A stretch of DNA of 64,000 bases from Thereva unica (GCA_949987705.1 OX465281.1:240147143-240211142), one strand, 5' to 3'; counted from the stretch's first letter, positions 1 to 12,734 are shown. The notes: generated by a model not told the origin, from the letters alone. A program made the numbers and translations.

Positions 1-1390
1 ACATTAAATAAACTTTGTTAAATTATAATGGAAAATAAACGGGAGGAAGTTATAAAATTAATGGGAGTAGCAACATATGTTTATTTAAAAAAACCAAAAA
101 CAAAAAAATAGGCGATTCTGGTCAAGAGAAATTTTTCTGCAAAGGAAGGAACATGGGTTCTATGAAACTACCTATCAACGTGGTCTTTTTTCTGATTATT
201 TTTATAATTGTTGCACCCTTTTTTATATATACATGGATTTTCCTTTACTAACTCGATTAATTTTTCCTCAAAATCCATGTTAAACACGTGTTAAATTTAA
301 ATTACCGGACAGGCCACTTCGATTTTCCAAATAAATTTCAACCGACGCCGCTTCCAATATCAAATATCATTTGATTGAGGCTTCGGCTTCGAAATCGAAT
401 CCGAAGCCGAAGCTGCCATTGTGTTAATAAGTACTGCCACGCTTACATTTGATTTTGACAGGCATCGGCTTCGAAATCGAAGCCGAAGCCGAAGCCACCA
501 TTGTGTCACGGCCTTAACACGTAAGATAATAGAAGGTTGGTAGCGATGATGACGTTTGAATCTCAGCGAAGGTGCGATATGGAACTAATAGAGGGCCTTC
601 CACAGATCTAAGTCTTCCATACTTCCATTCCATGGTCTTCTTATAGAGTGGGGATAGTCTGATTTTGAAAAAAAAAAAAGTGTTACTGGGCCCTTGAAGG
701 TCAAAAAGGTTGTACCCTTACATCTTCGACTGATAGTATAAAGGGTGAATCCTAAGCTTAACTAGCTCCTTTGTTATATGTCAGGCCCGCCAAAATAGGG
801 GCAAACTGAAACGAATTTCCCCGGGCCCCAGGTCAGAGAGAGCTCCAAAAATAGATTCGGTTTATTCGGGAATTAAGAACCTATCGTTCGGAATCTAATT
901 TAAGGCTCTCAATGAAGTTACGCTTAACACAGATTTCGAAAAGTATTAAAAGTTTTTTTGTAAAAGATTTTTGTAATTTCAATTTCATTGAAATGCGGCC
1001 TCCAACGTTAGTTATGTGGCGGGCCTCTGTGTAGTAGAAGCTAGAGAGAATGCGTTTGCAATTTACTAGCTAGATTCTGGCAGAGCAAAGTATACACGGT
1101 GGGAAATAATGACTGGTCTACCCCTAGAAAAACTTCATTAGAACCGGAGACAAAATATAGCCTCTTTTAGACCGGGGGTTTTAATGTTTGCATGAGGTCT
1201 TGGATAGGGGTGGCAATTCCACTTTTCCCCCTTCTACTAAAACCCGAGAAGAGTCACTACAGACGAATACTAAAAAGCTCTGTTAGCAAGTCCTAATTGC
1301 ACCTTTCCGAGGTTTTGACTCTGCCTATTGGGCTGCACACCATCTCGATCTCCGAGCTCCGGAGAGAGACTCCCTGCTTCGCTAGGTAAT
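1..1390. other. gene-free AT-rich stretch with a (GGCTTC) palindrome pair
   Basis: No gene is seen. The notable content is a ~48-bp sequence at about 378-426 repeated directly at 462-510. Each copy is internally palindromic: GGCTTC-type hexamers are followed by an inverted GAAGCC run, and both copies then read gccattgtgt or accattgtgt. A 10-bp inverted pair (AGGCCCGCCA at 782 and its complement near 1017) is also present, without convincing target duplications. Confidence 0.5.
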
Positions 1391-1394
1391 CGGT

Positions 1395-2165
1395 CTTAGA
1401 TGAGAAGTGGAACCCACACCAGAGTCACGTTGTGCTTACTAGCAAGCCTATCTAGCTCAGCCCTGCATCGCTCCACTATTTTGGAATGTATTCTTACTGA
1501 ATCCAGAGCTTTTATAGAGGCTTGACTATCTATGAAAATTCCAATCTTGGTGTAGGATCTAAGTTCACTGTCTGGCAGTTTCTCCACAATCTTCTTAAGA
1601 GTATTTCGATGGAGAAGTCCTTGCTGAGGGTCAATCTAGAAAGAAGGTAGTCTGTAGTTGTAGCGACCATACCCTCGGGTAGCAGATTCAAGATACTGCT
1701 ATGTCTGTAGGGTTTAGAGGTCCAAACCCCGGATTCCCTCAGTCTGTTTGTCGAGGGAAATTAGATGCCAGAGAACATCAAGATATTTTGTGGGGCATGT
1801 TCTCATTACCTCTGTTACTCGTATCGTTATCGTCCTCTGGCCCACCACACTAGTGTCCCATACGTGCAAATTGGACGTACCACCGCTGCGTGCATCCACA
1901 GGACGATCTTTGGCTTGAGACCCCATCTCTTGCCAAACGTCTTTTTACAGACGTGGGAGGCTATACAGGCTTTTTTCCCCTTTTCTCGATGTTCGACTTC
2001 CAATTGAGTTTAGGATCCAGTATTAGACCCAGAAATTTTACTCTGGAGGATAAATTGACAGTGTGCCCCTCCAACTTGGTGGGTTGAGGGGGGAATTTTC
2101 GTTTTCCCTGTGAATAGCATCAACTCAGTTTTTCCTGGATTGACTGCAAAACCACAGCTTGTAGG
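1395..2165 (-). pseudogene. Loa/R1-like non-LTR retrotransposon relic: RT tail and RNase H
   Basis: The minus strand carries a broken C-terminal half of a non-LTR ORF2. From 2165 down, pieces read NPGKTELMLFTGKTKIP, VKFLGLILDPKLNWKS and KRWGLKPKIVLWMHAAVVRP, the thumb/connection region after the RT catalytic core in Loa- and R1-type elements. Frame breaks follow. An RNase H segment at 1587-1396 contains IFIDSQASIKAL, with the second-strand catalytic Asp in place, and VTLVWVP. The GHxxxxGNExAD segment expected next is missing. The same RT block occurs on the plus strand at 8.2-8.5 kb. This is a dead copy; the clade is inferred from motif order and the RNase H. Confidence 0.75.
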
Positions 2166-2667
2166 GAATTTTTCGTAAAGAGGGGAAACAAGGAAGAAGG
2201 AAAGTTAACTAGCTTGAATAATGGAAAGGCCAACAATAATCCCGCGAATATTCGAACCACTAACCGCTGGAATGGTTGGCGCCTTAATATCATGGGCTCC
2301 CAGATCGGCCTCACGCACATTACGGGTTTAGGAATCCATTCACAAATAAAATAACTCGACAATCTTTCGCAATAGTATTTTCTGAGCTCCTACCCGACTG
2401 GAATTCAAAGGGACATGCCTCATATAGAGGGTGGCCCCATGTGGCAAATGAAAGGCATGCCGAGAGAGCGATTTCCTCGTAAGTCCCTCATGAGGAGCCC
2501 AGGGATACTGAGATTAGGTACGCCTTATCAGTTTCCCATAAGGGTATTACGAGGCATACCTCATTACAAATGAAATGGAGCAATCCCACCATCTGTCTTA
2601 CGTAATCGGAAAGCTTTTTTTCGCTTTTAAGCTTTTGTTGTTGGTGACCTTCAAGGGTTTTCTTTAG

Positions 2668-2830
2668 CATAGACCGATTATAGTTTGATTACGAAGGTCA
2701 AGCAGCATTAGATGGGGTCAGTACTCAGTTGGGGGACCACTTGGTAAAACAACACTCGAAGGACGAATGGGCTATTGTAAAAGGGGGGAGCAAAAATATA
2801 AAGCTTTCGACACCCCCGGAGTCGAATATA
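2668..2830 (+). repeat. 5S rRNA-derived SINE (SINE3-like) head with body
   Basis: Positions ~2674-2760 match the 3' two thirds of eukaryotic 5S rRNA: GGTCAAGCAGCATTAGAT, GTCAGTACTCAGTTGGGGGA and CCACTTGG correspond to the AAGCAGC...GTTAGTACTTAGATGGGGGACCGCTTGG region that forms the internal Pol III promoter. It differs at many sites from animal 5S consensus, so it is not a functional gene. Downstream, aaaaatataaagctttcga and a C-rich run recur at 58625-58660, which suggests an attached SINE body. A related 5S-like head lies at 46.4 kb. 5S-derived SINEs (SINE3) are an established class; assignment here is from sequence similarity alone. Confidence 0.65.
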
Positions 2831-2834
2831 ATTT

Positions 2835-5671
2835 AAAGAAATTAATTTTAATGATGCTTTTTGCCCTAGAACTCTCCAGCCTCCTTCAAACAATATCCAT
2901 TAAGGTTGGCTAGATACCATCTAAGATTAACAAGGATTTTGTTGCCAGAAAAGATAAAAATTTCTTTTTATCCTCCAATGAGAAATAACAAAGTAATTTA
3001 TGCATTTATCACACCCCGCATTGAATTTAGCCCCCTAACACAATATCCTCTCCCTTTCTCTGTTTCAACCAATCTAATTGTCTCCTATCAACCTAAATCC
3101 TCACACACCCAATTTCCTTATTTAATTCTCCAAATATTCACGTGCAAAAAGCTGTTTCATCATTACGCGATAGTCGATAGCATGAAGGCAGGAAAACAGG
3201 AAATTGTTTCATCACTCAATCCGATGCCCAAGGAGGAATCCTCTCACTCACTAGACACGACACGGCGACCTGAAGGACTCCACAAAAGAACATCCTGGGT
3301 AGAGAGAATTCTCCGCTGAGAACGTTAGCACTCATCCGATTTAATTATCAATGAAACACGACAATTAGCAATTCTTCTTCATTAGGTAGGGTCCCGACGC
3401 TCTTCAGTCCCTCTACCCAGTGTATTTTTTCGCATCCCCTCTCGGACTACTGAAGCGAGTATGAAAGGGTGGGGGTGAAGTCTACGAAATACTGTCGAAA
3501 GAAACAAAACGAAAAAAGTAAAGTACACAACTGAACTTCCCCAATGAAATCGCCCGTGAAAAGCATCTTTTCGTCATGTTGTTGTACACATTTCTACTGT
3601 CTTCGGGCCAACAGGCACACAGTCCCCGCCCGATCTCCCCCCGCGACTTGGTCTAACATTGTTTATTTAAGGCTGTTGCTCTATATAGCGAACGGCTGGA
3701 TGGCAACCTCATGTCTTCCGGCTCCTTGCTGAAGGATGATAGTAGTTGCGAGAAGCAGAGAACGTAGCCGTAGACAGCAGCTGAATAATGAATGGCTGCT
3801 GTGTCATATATTAATGGCAGGACATTTGTTAACTCTTGACATGGATACCTGCTGCTTTTGTACGCCATGACCGAGAACAACAATAGTCCTCCGCCGGGCG
3901 AGTCGAGTCGAGACTCCCAAATCCAGTATTCGGTATTGTGTTCGGGGGCCCTGCTTCTGGTTTCTTATATGATAACGCAGAGAGGCTATTTTCCAAGGAC
4001 ATAAACGTAATGGAAAAAAAGGAAGAAACCAACGGAAATAATGTAACACACGACATTAGTTTCCTTAAACTGGCCACGGAGGATCGGGCTGCTAGAAATG
4101 ACCGCTATTACTTTGTTATCTACTGGCACAGCTAGTCACCCGTAAGGATATGGATTTATGTGAATGGTCCTGGGGTAATGGAAAGCAATTCCGGTGCTAA
4201 AATATTCAAATATGCAAAATTAATGGGGCACTTTTGTCTCTGGCCGCATTATGGCTGAAATTTATATTCGGCATAAGTATATAAGCCCCCAAACCCCCGG
4301 GGGCCGCACCTGACCGCCACCCATACCGCCTCGGGCGCACACGTAGCCATGTTGTAGCGCATTTCGTTTCATACGAGATTAAAAGCCTTTCACCAATATG
4401 AGAAGCCGTTGTAATGCGGGATCACGTAAATTGCGTTTATGTCGTCGAAAGCGAAGGATACGAAGCCGAAGCTTAACTGAACTGAACTTTGCCATCGAGC
4501 TTCCGTCCCGCGCCCGCTGCACCCAGCGATGGGGATCTTTAATCAGATTCCAACGAAGGTATGCAGGAGGCATGACACATGAAGAGGGCCATCATCTCAT
4601 CAAATCCTCTATGTTTTATAGATTGCCTGTGCATACCACCACCCACCGCTGGAGTATCAGATGACAATGAACGCTGGAGTACCTTACTACCAGGAGCCAC
4701 TCTGGCGATGGTGCAGAAACCCTTTCTAAATGCACTTAAGCAGTTTGATACGATACAGAATTTGCACACCACATTTCCTTCATGCCACAGGCAAGGTCTC
4801 TACTATACCAAGGACTAAGGACTAACTTAAGGCACTATATAACTTGTCCTTAGACTTCTCGTGAACTAAAGACTGGAGCAGCGCTCTGGGGATAAGTACT
4901 TCGATTACTTCACGTACCTTATACCTTGTTGCGGAAAATCTACTTGCACCGAAGGCAAGCTCAGGTAGGTGTGGTAATTTTACTTCCGGTTATTTTTTTT
5001 TTTTTCTTAAGGATATTTAAATTCGTCTGAGGTAAATAACTTTTAAAGGCCCCAACAACAATTTCGGTGGTTGTTGTCTCGTATAAGGTGTTCTCTGGGC
5101 TTAAACAAAACATTTGGCGTTGTGGGGAAATTCTGCCGAGTTTTCACTTATGGTAAGAAGGGATTTCTGCTGCAGGAAATGTGGAGTTTAGCCCCTTTTG
5201 AACAAAGTAGAAAGAAGGTAGACATGTGAAGCGTCAAATTAATTAAAAATTTTCACAAAAGGGAAAATACTGATTTAGAAATTTGTCTGCTGTTGATTTT
5301 GTTTAATTTGAAGTAAAGATGTTCTATGCAGTTTACACATCATCCCTCGTGCTGCGTATTCCTGCTCGAGGCAGTGTCTAAGCTTAAGAGTCACCCTTTG
5401 TACCTACTACCAGTTCGTCATGTCCAACTGGGCATGATAGTAGTAAGCTTGGTTCGAAGGACGCAATAGAGGACAGGATAGGTAAATAGAAGTTTGGAAT
5501 GTGCGTTGGAACTTCTGGATGTTGTAGTAGCTTCGTCACCCAGAAGAAGAAATTTGCATGAAACTCGTGGAAGTTACAAAAATCGAAACAATTTTTTTTT
5601 TGTAATGGGGTTTCGATTTCGTAAAGTCGATTATCCTCGATAGCAGCCGGCTACGCCAAAGAACCAACAAT
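2835..5671. other. no recognisable gene
   Basis: Open frames here (for example 2906-3319 plus, 137 codons; 4398-4664 plus, Arg/Cys-rich near its start) show no domain I recognise and no codon pattern that separates them from chance. A TATATAAG motif sits at about 4277, ~120 bp before the Arg-rich frame, but I see no other promoter evidence. Confidence 0.5.
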
Positions 5672-6084
5672 AGCCGTGTTCCTTTTCTGCTTTTTTTCCT
5701 TGTATTTACTCCCAACTACACCTGCCCTTACAGAGGTGTAGATAACTAGAGTAAATACGCATCTAACATCCACTAGGGGAATATCGCCATTTGCAGTCTA
5801 TTGTGAATTATTTTTCACTTACTAAAAAGCCGATAGATGGATTTTCATTGTATTGTGACGAACTGACAGTTTTCGGTGTTATAAAAAGAATCAAGAATTT
5901 TAATGTGCGGTTTTTTAATTTTTATTTTTGTAATGGTAAGTATTAAGTACCCATATTATATTTACAATAATTGAACGCGCTTTTATTTAAAGGAAAGTTC
6001 AAAACGTTACCTGAAACAAAAAAAAAATTGTGTTCCTTTTAAGTTTTACTCCGGAGTACTTAAGAGTAGAAAAGGAACACGGCT
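5672..6084. mobile_element. MITE, 413 bp, TSD AAT
   Basis: The element begins AGCCGTGTTCCTTTTCTGC and ends with the inverted complement (GTAGAAAAGGAACACGGCT), giving 19-bp terminal inverted repeats with one mismatch. It is flanked by AAT on both sides (5669-5671 and 6085-6087). No coding capacity is seen. Three-bp duplications are typical of PIF/Harbinger-like transposition, but AAT is not the usual TWA, so superfamily is left open. Confidence 0.7.
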
Positions 6085-6527
6085 AATGGGGGTTAGCAGG
6101 CAGGAGACAGTCTTGTCGAAATGTTATGACTACTGAAAAAAATTAATTTCGTTAACCAGCCGTTAAAGGATACGACGACGCCAATACACGTGACTTATGC
6201 TGTAAACATGCTAAGGGCGAAAATAGTTTCCACAGCAACTGGCAAAAACGAATAGCTTTTCTATGAGTATGAAGGGTGCAGCACAATATGCAGACCACTC
6301 GACGACGAGGTCGCCGAGAGTGGCGACTCAATCAATCCAAGTTCTATTTCGTAGCCGTCGCCCCTCAAAGTTGCCTGGGCGGTGTGACATGGGATTGTGT
6401 TGCTATTCTCACAGGAGCGCGTGTGTAGCATTCGGATGTCGAAGATGATTATTCTTGTGTGTGCTTTTTAATTTGTGTGCACCGTCGCCGTCGCCCTTAG
6501 CATGTTTACAGCATCAAGTGGAATTTT
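6085..6527. other. no recognisable gene
   Basis: The stretch between the MITE and the Loa-like relic shows no domain or repeat I can name. Confidence 0.5.
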
Positions 6528-6826
6528 GGTACGCGCTCCAGAACGCAAGGATAGCAGAAGCGGTAGCCCCTTGCACTAAAAGGGAGAAATCCCGGGAAGG
6601 TAGCTCAGCGTGTTCAACTAACGACCCAAACAGGAAAAAGCTCTTAATACCAACATAAATAGCCGACCACTATCAAGCACGCCGCATTTTTGGATATGGT
6701 CTTGTATGCCCAGCACGCGCGAAGGGCGCTTAAGCTGCAGATATATACCTGCGTACATTGGTGTGTGCGGTGATTGATATAATAGAAGTGTTGACACATT
6801 CAAATGCAAACTGACATACAAGTATA

Positions 6827-7078
6827 CCCACAAGGAAAAGGAAACATACAATCATGAATGCTGGAAACCTTCCGAGGAAGCATTCTCGAGTTTGGAAGCA
6901 TTCTCTTCCGTGCTCTAGTTCATATTCTTTTTATCCATCCATGTCATTGGATGGAAGACTAAGAATGAAGCTTTTGCGGAAATAAAATTCAAAAAATTCT
7001 CTATACCTTCTCTGGGCAACGAACAGGAAGGCTTCCTTATTCCTACCAATAGGAAGCATTCTCAATTTTCCTTGTGGG
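6827..7078. mobile_element. small TIR element inside the Loa-like relic, TA-flanked
   Basis: CCCACAAGGAAAA at the left end is matched by TTTTCCTTGTGGG at the right, each bordered by TA. The interior repeats a GGAAGCATTCTC motif several times in both orientations. It lies within the ~0.9-kb block (about 6651-7568) that separates two ORF1-like pieces of the surrounding relic. TA flanks fit Tc1/mariner-type MITEs, but the TIR is short, so classification is tentative. Confidence 0.5.
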
Positions 7079-7689
7079 TAGTTACGTAAACGGAACGCAC
7101 ACAACACAAAAGTTGGTCTACTTTCAACTTTTCCTCATTACCGCATTCACCATAGTCTCAAGCACACGCAACAGCCACATGCATTCGTCGCTTAGAAATT
7201 TTGGTTATTTGTAAAAGACTAGACGGAGCCTAAGCACGTAACTGCCTGTCAGCACAAATTCGCCGGATACCCCGCAGGCACTGTACGCACGCACGTTTCT
7301 GTTTTCAACTTTTGTATGGATGTGGCCCTCCATTTTTTTCTCTTAGCTGTTTTTCTTGCTGCTGCGTGCTGCCCATATTCTGGTAAAGCTAGAATAAGCT
7401 AACCACCCTCGCAACAGGAGGCGACGAATTGGTTTGGGCCTACCTTCTTTCTTTTTTAGGGAAGGTTGTTACCAAATAACAATTTCGGAATTGGGGCTGT
7501 GTTTGTCTGACTACCTACCCGGGCTCAACACAATCTACCGGGACTGCAATAGTCGAGGAATCTTCTACTTCAGGAGCTCAAAAATCAGGTTCAACGGGTA
7601 ACAGGCGAATGAGTAAAGTAGTGAGGTTGAGAAGGAGCTAGCATCTACAAGCTCAGATGCAAGGGTTGACAATGCAGTCAGAACCTCCG

Positions 7690-7758
7690 TTACCTCAACA
7701 GCAGTAGCAGCAGCAGCGGTGGAAGCAGTGGTGGAAGCAGTGGTGGAAGCAGCTACCA
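7690..7758 (+). repeat. 12-bp tandem repeat (agtggtggaagc)
   Basis: CAG/GTGGAAGCAG units repeat in tandem within the ORF1-like frame and would encode an alternating Val-Glu-Ala-Val tract. This is consistent with slippage in a GC-richer coding remnant. Confidence 0.6.
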
Positions 7759-8990
7759 AGGATGTCCTAAGAGCTGCATCAGTGGCACCGCCGATAGTAG
7801 ACCAAAATGTCAAAGCGCTTGCAGATCAATGGAATACCCCCTAGAAAACAAATAGCTAACCCTGACCTAGATATAGAAGGCGCTTTTAACAACATCACCA
7901 CCGAGGCCATCCAGGAGACCCTGGCGGTACCAGGGATTCACACTGGAATTAGTCGAGGGTTCCTTCGCATGCTGGAGACTCGAATCATCTAAACCATATG
8001 GGGTAATAGCAGAATCACAAAGTCGAAGTGACGCGGTATATCTCAGGGTGGAGACGTATCACCACTGCTTTGGTTCATTGACATGGATAAGATCCTAAAA
8101 ACACTAGAAACTACAGAATAAAGGTAGTTGCTTTTGCGGACGACACGGTTATATTAGTATCTGGAAAATTCATCCACACAATCAGTGAAATTATGGAGTT
8201 GGGACTTGGAAAGGTTAGCGCTTGGTCCAACCGCTGCGGCCTCTACGCCAACCCGGAAAAGGCAGTAATGGAGCTTTTCACCAAAAGGAGCAAAATACCC
8301 AACTTCAGGTCCACCTTCATTTAACGATCGAATACTGAGCTTATCCCAGTCAGCTAAGTCCTTTGGTCTTATTCTGGACCCAAAGCTGAAGTGGAGATTG
8401 AATATCGAAAAAAGAGCAAAGAAAGCCATTATAGCTTTTAATGCCTGTAAGCAGATTTCGACAAGAGATGGGGCTTGAAGCCGCACATAGTACGCTGGCT
8501 TTATACAGCAGTGATTAGACCAGTTCTGACATAAGGGGCTTCGGTCACTCTACAGTGAGTACCAGGTCACAGGAACATCGAGGGCAACGAGAAGGCAGAA
8601 GAATTGAGCGGATTGGAGACAACTATCGTAGGCACACCAATGGAGAATGTACAGAAACTTCTGTGCGTGGCTAAACAGAGGCATCTCCATGTACTTTCTC
8701 TTAGTAGCTGGCTCCAGATGGACGAGATTATCATCATGTGACAAGTTTAAAGAGACTTGACCTTGTTACAACAAATGAAGATCGCGAGATCTTTTGGTGA
8801 TGCGAGGCAAGGATATTGCCCGAACCGTGTCAATAATAACAGGATACTGGCCAATTGGGCAACATGCAGCCAGAATGAGTATTCCTGCTGCGGAGAGGAA
8901 CCGGCCAATAAGACAGCCGAACATTTTCACTGCCTATAGCCACCCACGTTTTCACGTACGCTATAGACAAGCGCTTCGTTCATAAATAGA

Positions 8991-11092
8991 ACAACTCGAC
9001 TGGGAAATACATGGTTATTATTTCCGAACTTGAAGAGTTCAACGCAGGATTCATCTTCTTCTCCTTTCCTTTCATTCTTCTGATTCTTCATAATCTAAAA
9101 CCTAATCTATCCCTCGAAATAAGCTTGCTCCACTACACATTGAGCTATGATGTAGCCAATGACGTGACGGACTGGCAGTACAAAGGGTGATTTCTGAGCG
9201 TGGATCTGGCACATAAAAAAACAAAATAGCACTTTTCCTTGACGGGGCTCTCTCCAACATCAATTTATCCCTTTCATCGCCTTAAAGAGTTGCAAAAACA
9301 CACTAAGGCCACACCACAACAGCTTTCACCGCTTTCACCCTGAACTCGCCACACCGTAATTACCTCATCCTCGGGTTCTGCCATTACTGTCAATATCACT
9401 CAGGATCCTCGGGGTTCATTTAGATAAGATAAAAAAAGAGAAAATTTCAAGCGTAATTTAAACGAAACTGAACAAAGCCACGTCAAGCAGCTTACAACTT
9501 ACAACCCCTAATCTCGAAAATCAATTGAAGTAGCCGCACCATTACTGGACAGCAAAAGGATGTGGTAGTCATATCAGAGGCTCCATTCCCGGCTACCGGC
9601 CAGGGACTGCAGTGACTCCATAGAGCTTATGAGCCGCAGGTACGGATGAATTTATCGGTTAAGTTCCTGTGATATCCGGTGGTCTTTTTTGTAATATCTG
9701 GAGATAATGCAGGTCTACCTGAAGTACGTTGTCATGACAATTGAGAGCCTCGGTACCCACAAATGATAATCGTCGTGCGGGAGGAGGATTTATCATGAAT
9801 TAATTATGGCGGTTTAGTTGCCGAATAGACGTCGAAATGTTGTGAAATGAAATTTTGTTATAATTGTAGAAATTGAAACAGATTTTTGTGTTTAAAGGTT
9901 CCTTTTGTACGATATAGAATTGATTTATCTTCCAATTAGAATTCTTTTCAGTTTTCAATTCATACTCGGAATTATTGTTCGATTTATGAATGAGACTTAA
10001 CGAAAAAATATATAGATCATTGAAAAAGTATAAGTTTAGTTTCTTTTATACTGCAGATGATATAAGTTGTGCCAATATAGTCATTATGCCGTGCAACAAC
10101 GTCTGGTCAGGTTAACTAAACATGAAGGCGTGGTATGGACGACAGGACTTAATAAAAGGAGTCCAGGGGGTATTGAAACAATGAATTTTGTGCTGAAATT
10201 CTAAAGTGTTATTCGAATTTGGGCATATATGAACTGTTTGGTTGGCGGCCAACTTTTTAGTTGTGCAGATGGGTCGACTGAGTTGAAGTGATAATTTTGA
10301 AGATGATGCGCACAATTTTTAATGGTAGCAAAATTAGAGTTGTTTTACCATCAATGCTGTTAGCATTGTGGACAGCAATTAAGCCAGACAGCCGCTGCCT
10401 AATCGGTTATTGGAACATCATTCCCTTCTTCGTCCTCCGTTGACAAACGGAAAAATATCAACGCATGTGAATTTGTAAAGAAATTCAAAAATAGAGTTAA
10501 CGTAATCAAGAGCAGGTTCGTCACATGCAAAACAAAGCGTTTTCATTCAGGAAGACGATAACGTCGATAACGATAGGTTATCTTTGAACCCACCGTAAGA
10601 AGGTCCGCTCGAAGTGTTGGGGATAAATTCTATGTATTTCGTATTATGGATAAAGAAGTTTACCACATACCCGGAGTGTTCCATGACCGTGCTATGAACG
10701 TATCAGTCACGAAAAGAAACGCGAAGCACACTACTATGTCTATTGCAACAAATGCACGTATGCAACGCGTATTATGCTACATGTCAGCGCCACTGAGGCC
10801 CCGGCAATGGCACGGCTATGGTCATGATTTGACAGGTTGTAGGGAGCAGTGAGGTTAATTCCATTCAGAGAGTTATGCAGAGATCAGAACAAGTGATAGT
10901 CAAAGGGTGATATATTTGGACTAAACGTTGGATGCATCAAAACGTCAACAAAAATCACCCAATTTTGGACGGATTGTCAGAGAAGTGTGTTATCGGGCTA
11001 TGTTGTGATAGAGGACAGCATATTTTCTGTTTGTAGAATCGGGTCGTTTCCTTAAAACTGCCTGAAGTAATCTCTCTGATCGATCGTTGAGG
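8991..11092. other. no recognisable gene
   Basis: About 2.1 kb with no domain, TIR pair or tandem array that I can support. Open frames are short and unrecognised. Confidence 0.5.
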
Positions 11093-11645
11093 CGTCGCAC
11101 AGTGGTCTGAAATCCCCAAAACCTGGACAAAAGTACCAAAACGAAAGTTTATATTTAGGGACTTTTTTCACGTGGGCTAGGTATAGTGGTCCCCCTGAAG
11201 TATTTGAAGGCCCTTGGCAAGAGGCAGATGTTCGAAATCTCTTTTGTATTCTATTTGGAAAGTGAGTGTCGAACACGCCACACGCAGCACGTTCTCTCGG
11301 AGCAAAAGCACGTGTTACGTTTTTGCGTGTAGATTGCAGTACGTTTGCCCGTTTCCTTTTCTGTAAAAAGGTTTCTTCTCCTAAGAGTAAGTACAATTAT
11401 ACTGTGTTATTGAAATGAACATAAATAAATAATTGTATTGTTTATTTATGATCAAATATGTAGTAAATTGTGGTGATTTGATTAACGATTCGGTTTATAA
11501 ATTGATGGCTAAGTACAAACTTCCACCGACTTCCACTACGAAATACGCATGTAATTGTTTATTAATCATCTCTGCAAAACATATAAAAAAATCAGCTGCT
11601 CCTGTTTGCTCCATGTCATTCTATCCACGATAGACCAAAATATCC

Positions 11646-12440
11646 ATGGCTCTGGGCACTAGTACCACTGTGTTTCAGGCCGAGGTACTTGCCATCCAGG
11701 TGTCTGCTTAGACTTGTATTAATAGAGCTCCAAATAGCTCTAACATTGTTATTTTCTCCAACAGTCAAGCTGCATTGCTGGCCATTAAATCTCACAGGGT
11801 GTCATTAAAGACTGTCCTGGATTGTCCCCGATCTCTGAAATTTCTCAGCAGGAACAACAGTGTCACGCTGATGTGGATTCCGGGCCACGAAGGTCACATT
11901 GGTAATGAAATTGCCGACAGCCTGGCTAAAGTAGGGACAAACTCATCACCTATCGGTCCGGAACCTTTCTGTAGCTTAGCAAGCTACCACGTTAGAACGG
12001 CCATCAAAAATTGGGTCGACCAGCTGTTTCTTCATAGCTGGACAAACACCCAGGGTGCTCGTCAAGCTAAAAAATTCATCCAAATCGATAAAGCTAAAGC
12101 GGGCAAACTTTAACATCCTAACAGGTGGGAGCTAAAAATAATACCAGAGCTCTTGACAGTCCACTGTTCGCTTAACTACCATCTAAACAAAATAGGTCTG
12201 GTGGCTGATTGTAGCTGTCGGTTCTGCGGAGCAGCTCCCGGAGCACTTGTTGTGCGACTGTGGGGCTACAGCGAGGAAGAGATTGAGCCTCCTCCATCGT
12301 GACTTCCCTACCCCCAGGGAAATTTGGGACAGAAATCCTAAATCAGTTTTAGGCTATATTAGAAGCCTTAACCTTGATGGTTTTTAAAGACGGGGATGGG
12401 ACAATAGGCCAAATAAATAGGTCGCAGTGCCGGCAAAGGC
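11646..12440 (+). pseudogene. Loa-like RNase H and 3' end relic
   Basis: The frame reads TTVFQAEVLAIQ (RNase H Glu), one TAG, then IVIFSNSQAALLAI, in which the usual catalytic Asp of the SDSQAAL motif is Asn, and VTLMWIPGHEGHIGNEIADS with the last catalytic Asp. After a stop at 12113 the 3' domain continues in shifted frames: HCSLNYHLNKIGLV, a CRFC knuckle and a RSLNLDGF-like terminus. The N-terminal TDGS segment is missing. It is a 5'-truncated, inactive copy lying between the 35-bp TIRs of the surrounding element. Confidence 0.75.
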
Positions 12441-12734
12441 ACCCCTTAACAAGAAATAGAAAAATTCACGATATACTACATATTTGCTCAACGTATAGTT
12501 TTGAACGTCCTATTCAGGCGCTATATATTAACTTTTTTTCCATCTTTATAACAAAGTATTTATAACAAATCTTTGCAACAAATAAATCCTAATGTATTTG
12601 AACTTGAAAAAAAGTTTTGCGTTTAAAATTAATTTAATAATTGTTAAATTAAATAAAAAAAGTTTATTTTCATTAACAATTCTAGTACATTTTCGTTAAA
12701 AATTATTACTGAGCAACCACAAAACGTCCTTATT

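Larger units (their letters stand above)
6528..8990 (+). pseudogene. Loa-like non-LTR retrotransposon relic, interrupted and rearranged
   Basis: Order on the plus strand: an ORF1-like piece at 6528-6650 (ALQNARIAEAV...TKRE) that is closely related to 50463-50590; a ~0.9-kb insertion to about 7568; the ORF1-like sequence resumes (GSTGNRANE) and runs through an Ala/Val-rich repeat; then RT from the first catalytic block (DIEGAFNNITTEAIQ, 7878), SQGGDVSPLLW (~8040) and AFADDT (~8135, the catalytic ADD), up to KRWGLKPHIVRWLYTAVIRP (~8500). RNase H follows out of order: VPGHRNIEGNEKAEEL at ~8555, then TGYWPIGQHAARM at ~8840 and a C-terminal Cys/His tail. The endonuclease and the front of RNase H are absent. 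Several stops and frameshifts make this a dead copy. Confidence 0.8.

Noticed and set aside
782..1026. TIR element with AGGCCCGCCA ends
   Set aside because: Only about 10 bp of inverted identity and no matching flanking duplication; could be chance.
2668..2760. Functional 5S rRNA gene
   Set aside because: Many substitutions relative to conserved 5S positions, 5' part missing, and no terminator T run directly after the 5S end.
2906..3319. 137-codon plus-strand open frame as a gene
   Set aside because: No recognisable domain or splice context; AT-rich composition with no sign of coding constraint.
4398..4664. Arg/Cys-rich protamine-like protein
   Set aside because: Only the first ~35 residues are basic, the complementary strand is equally open, and no homologous pattern is recognised.
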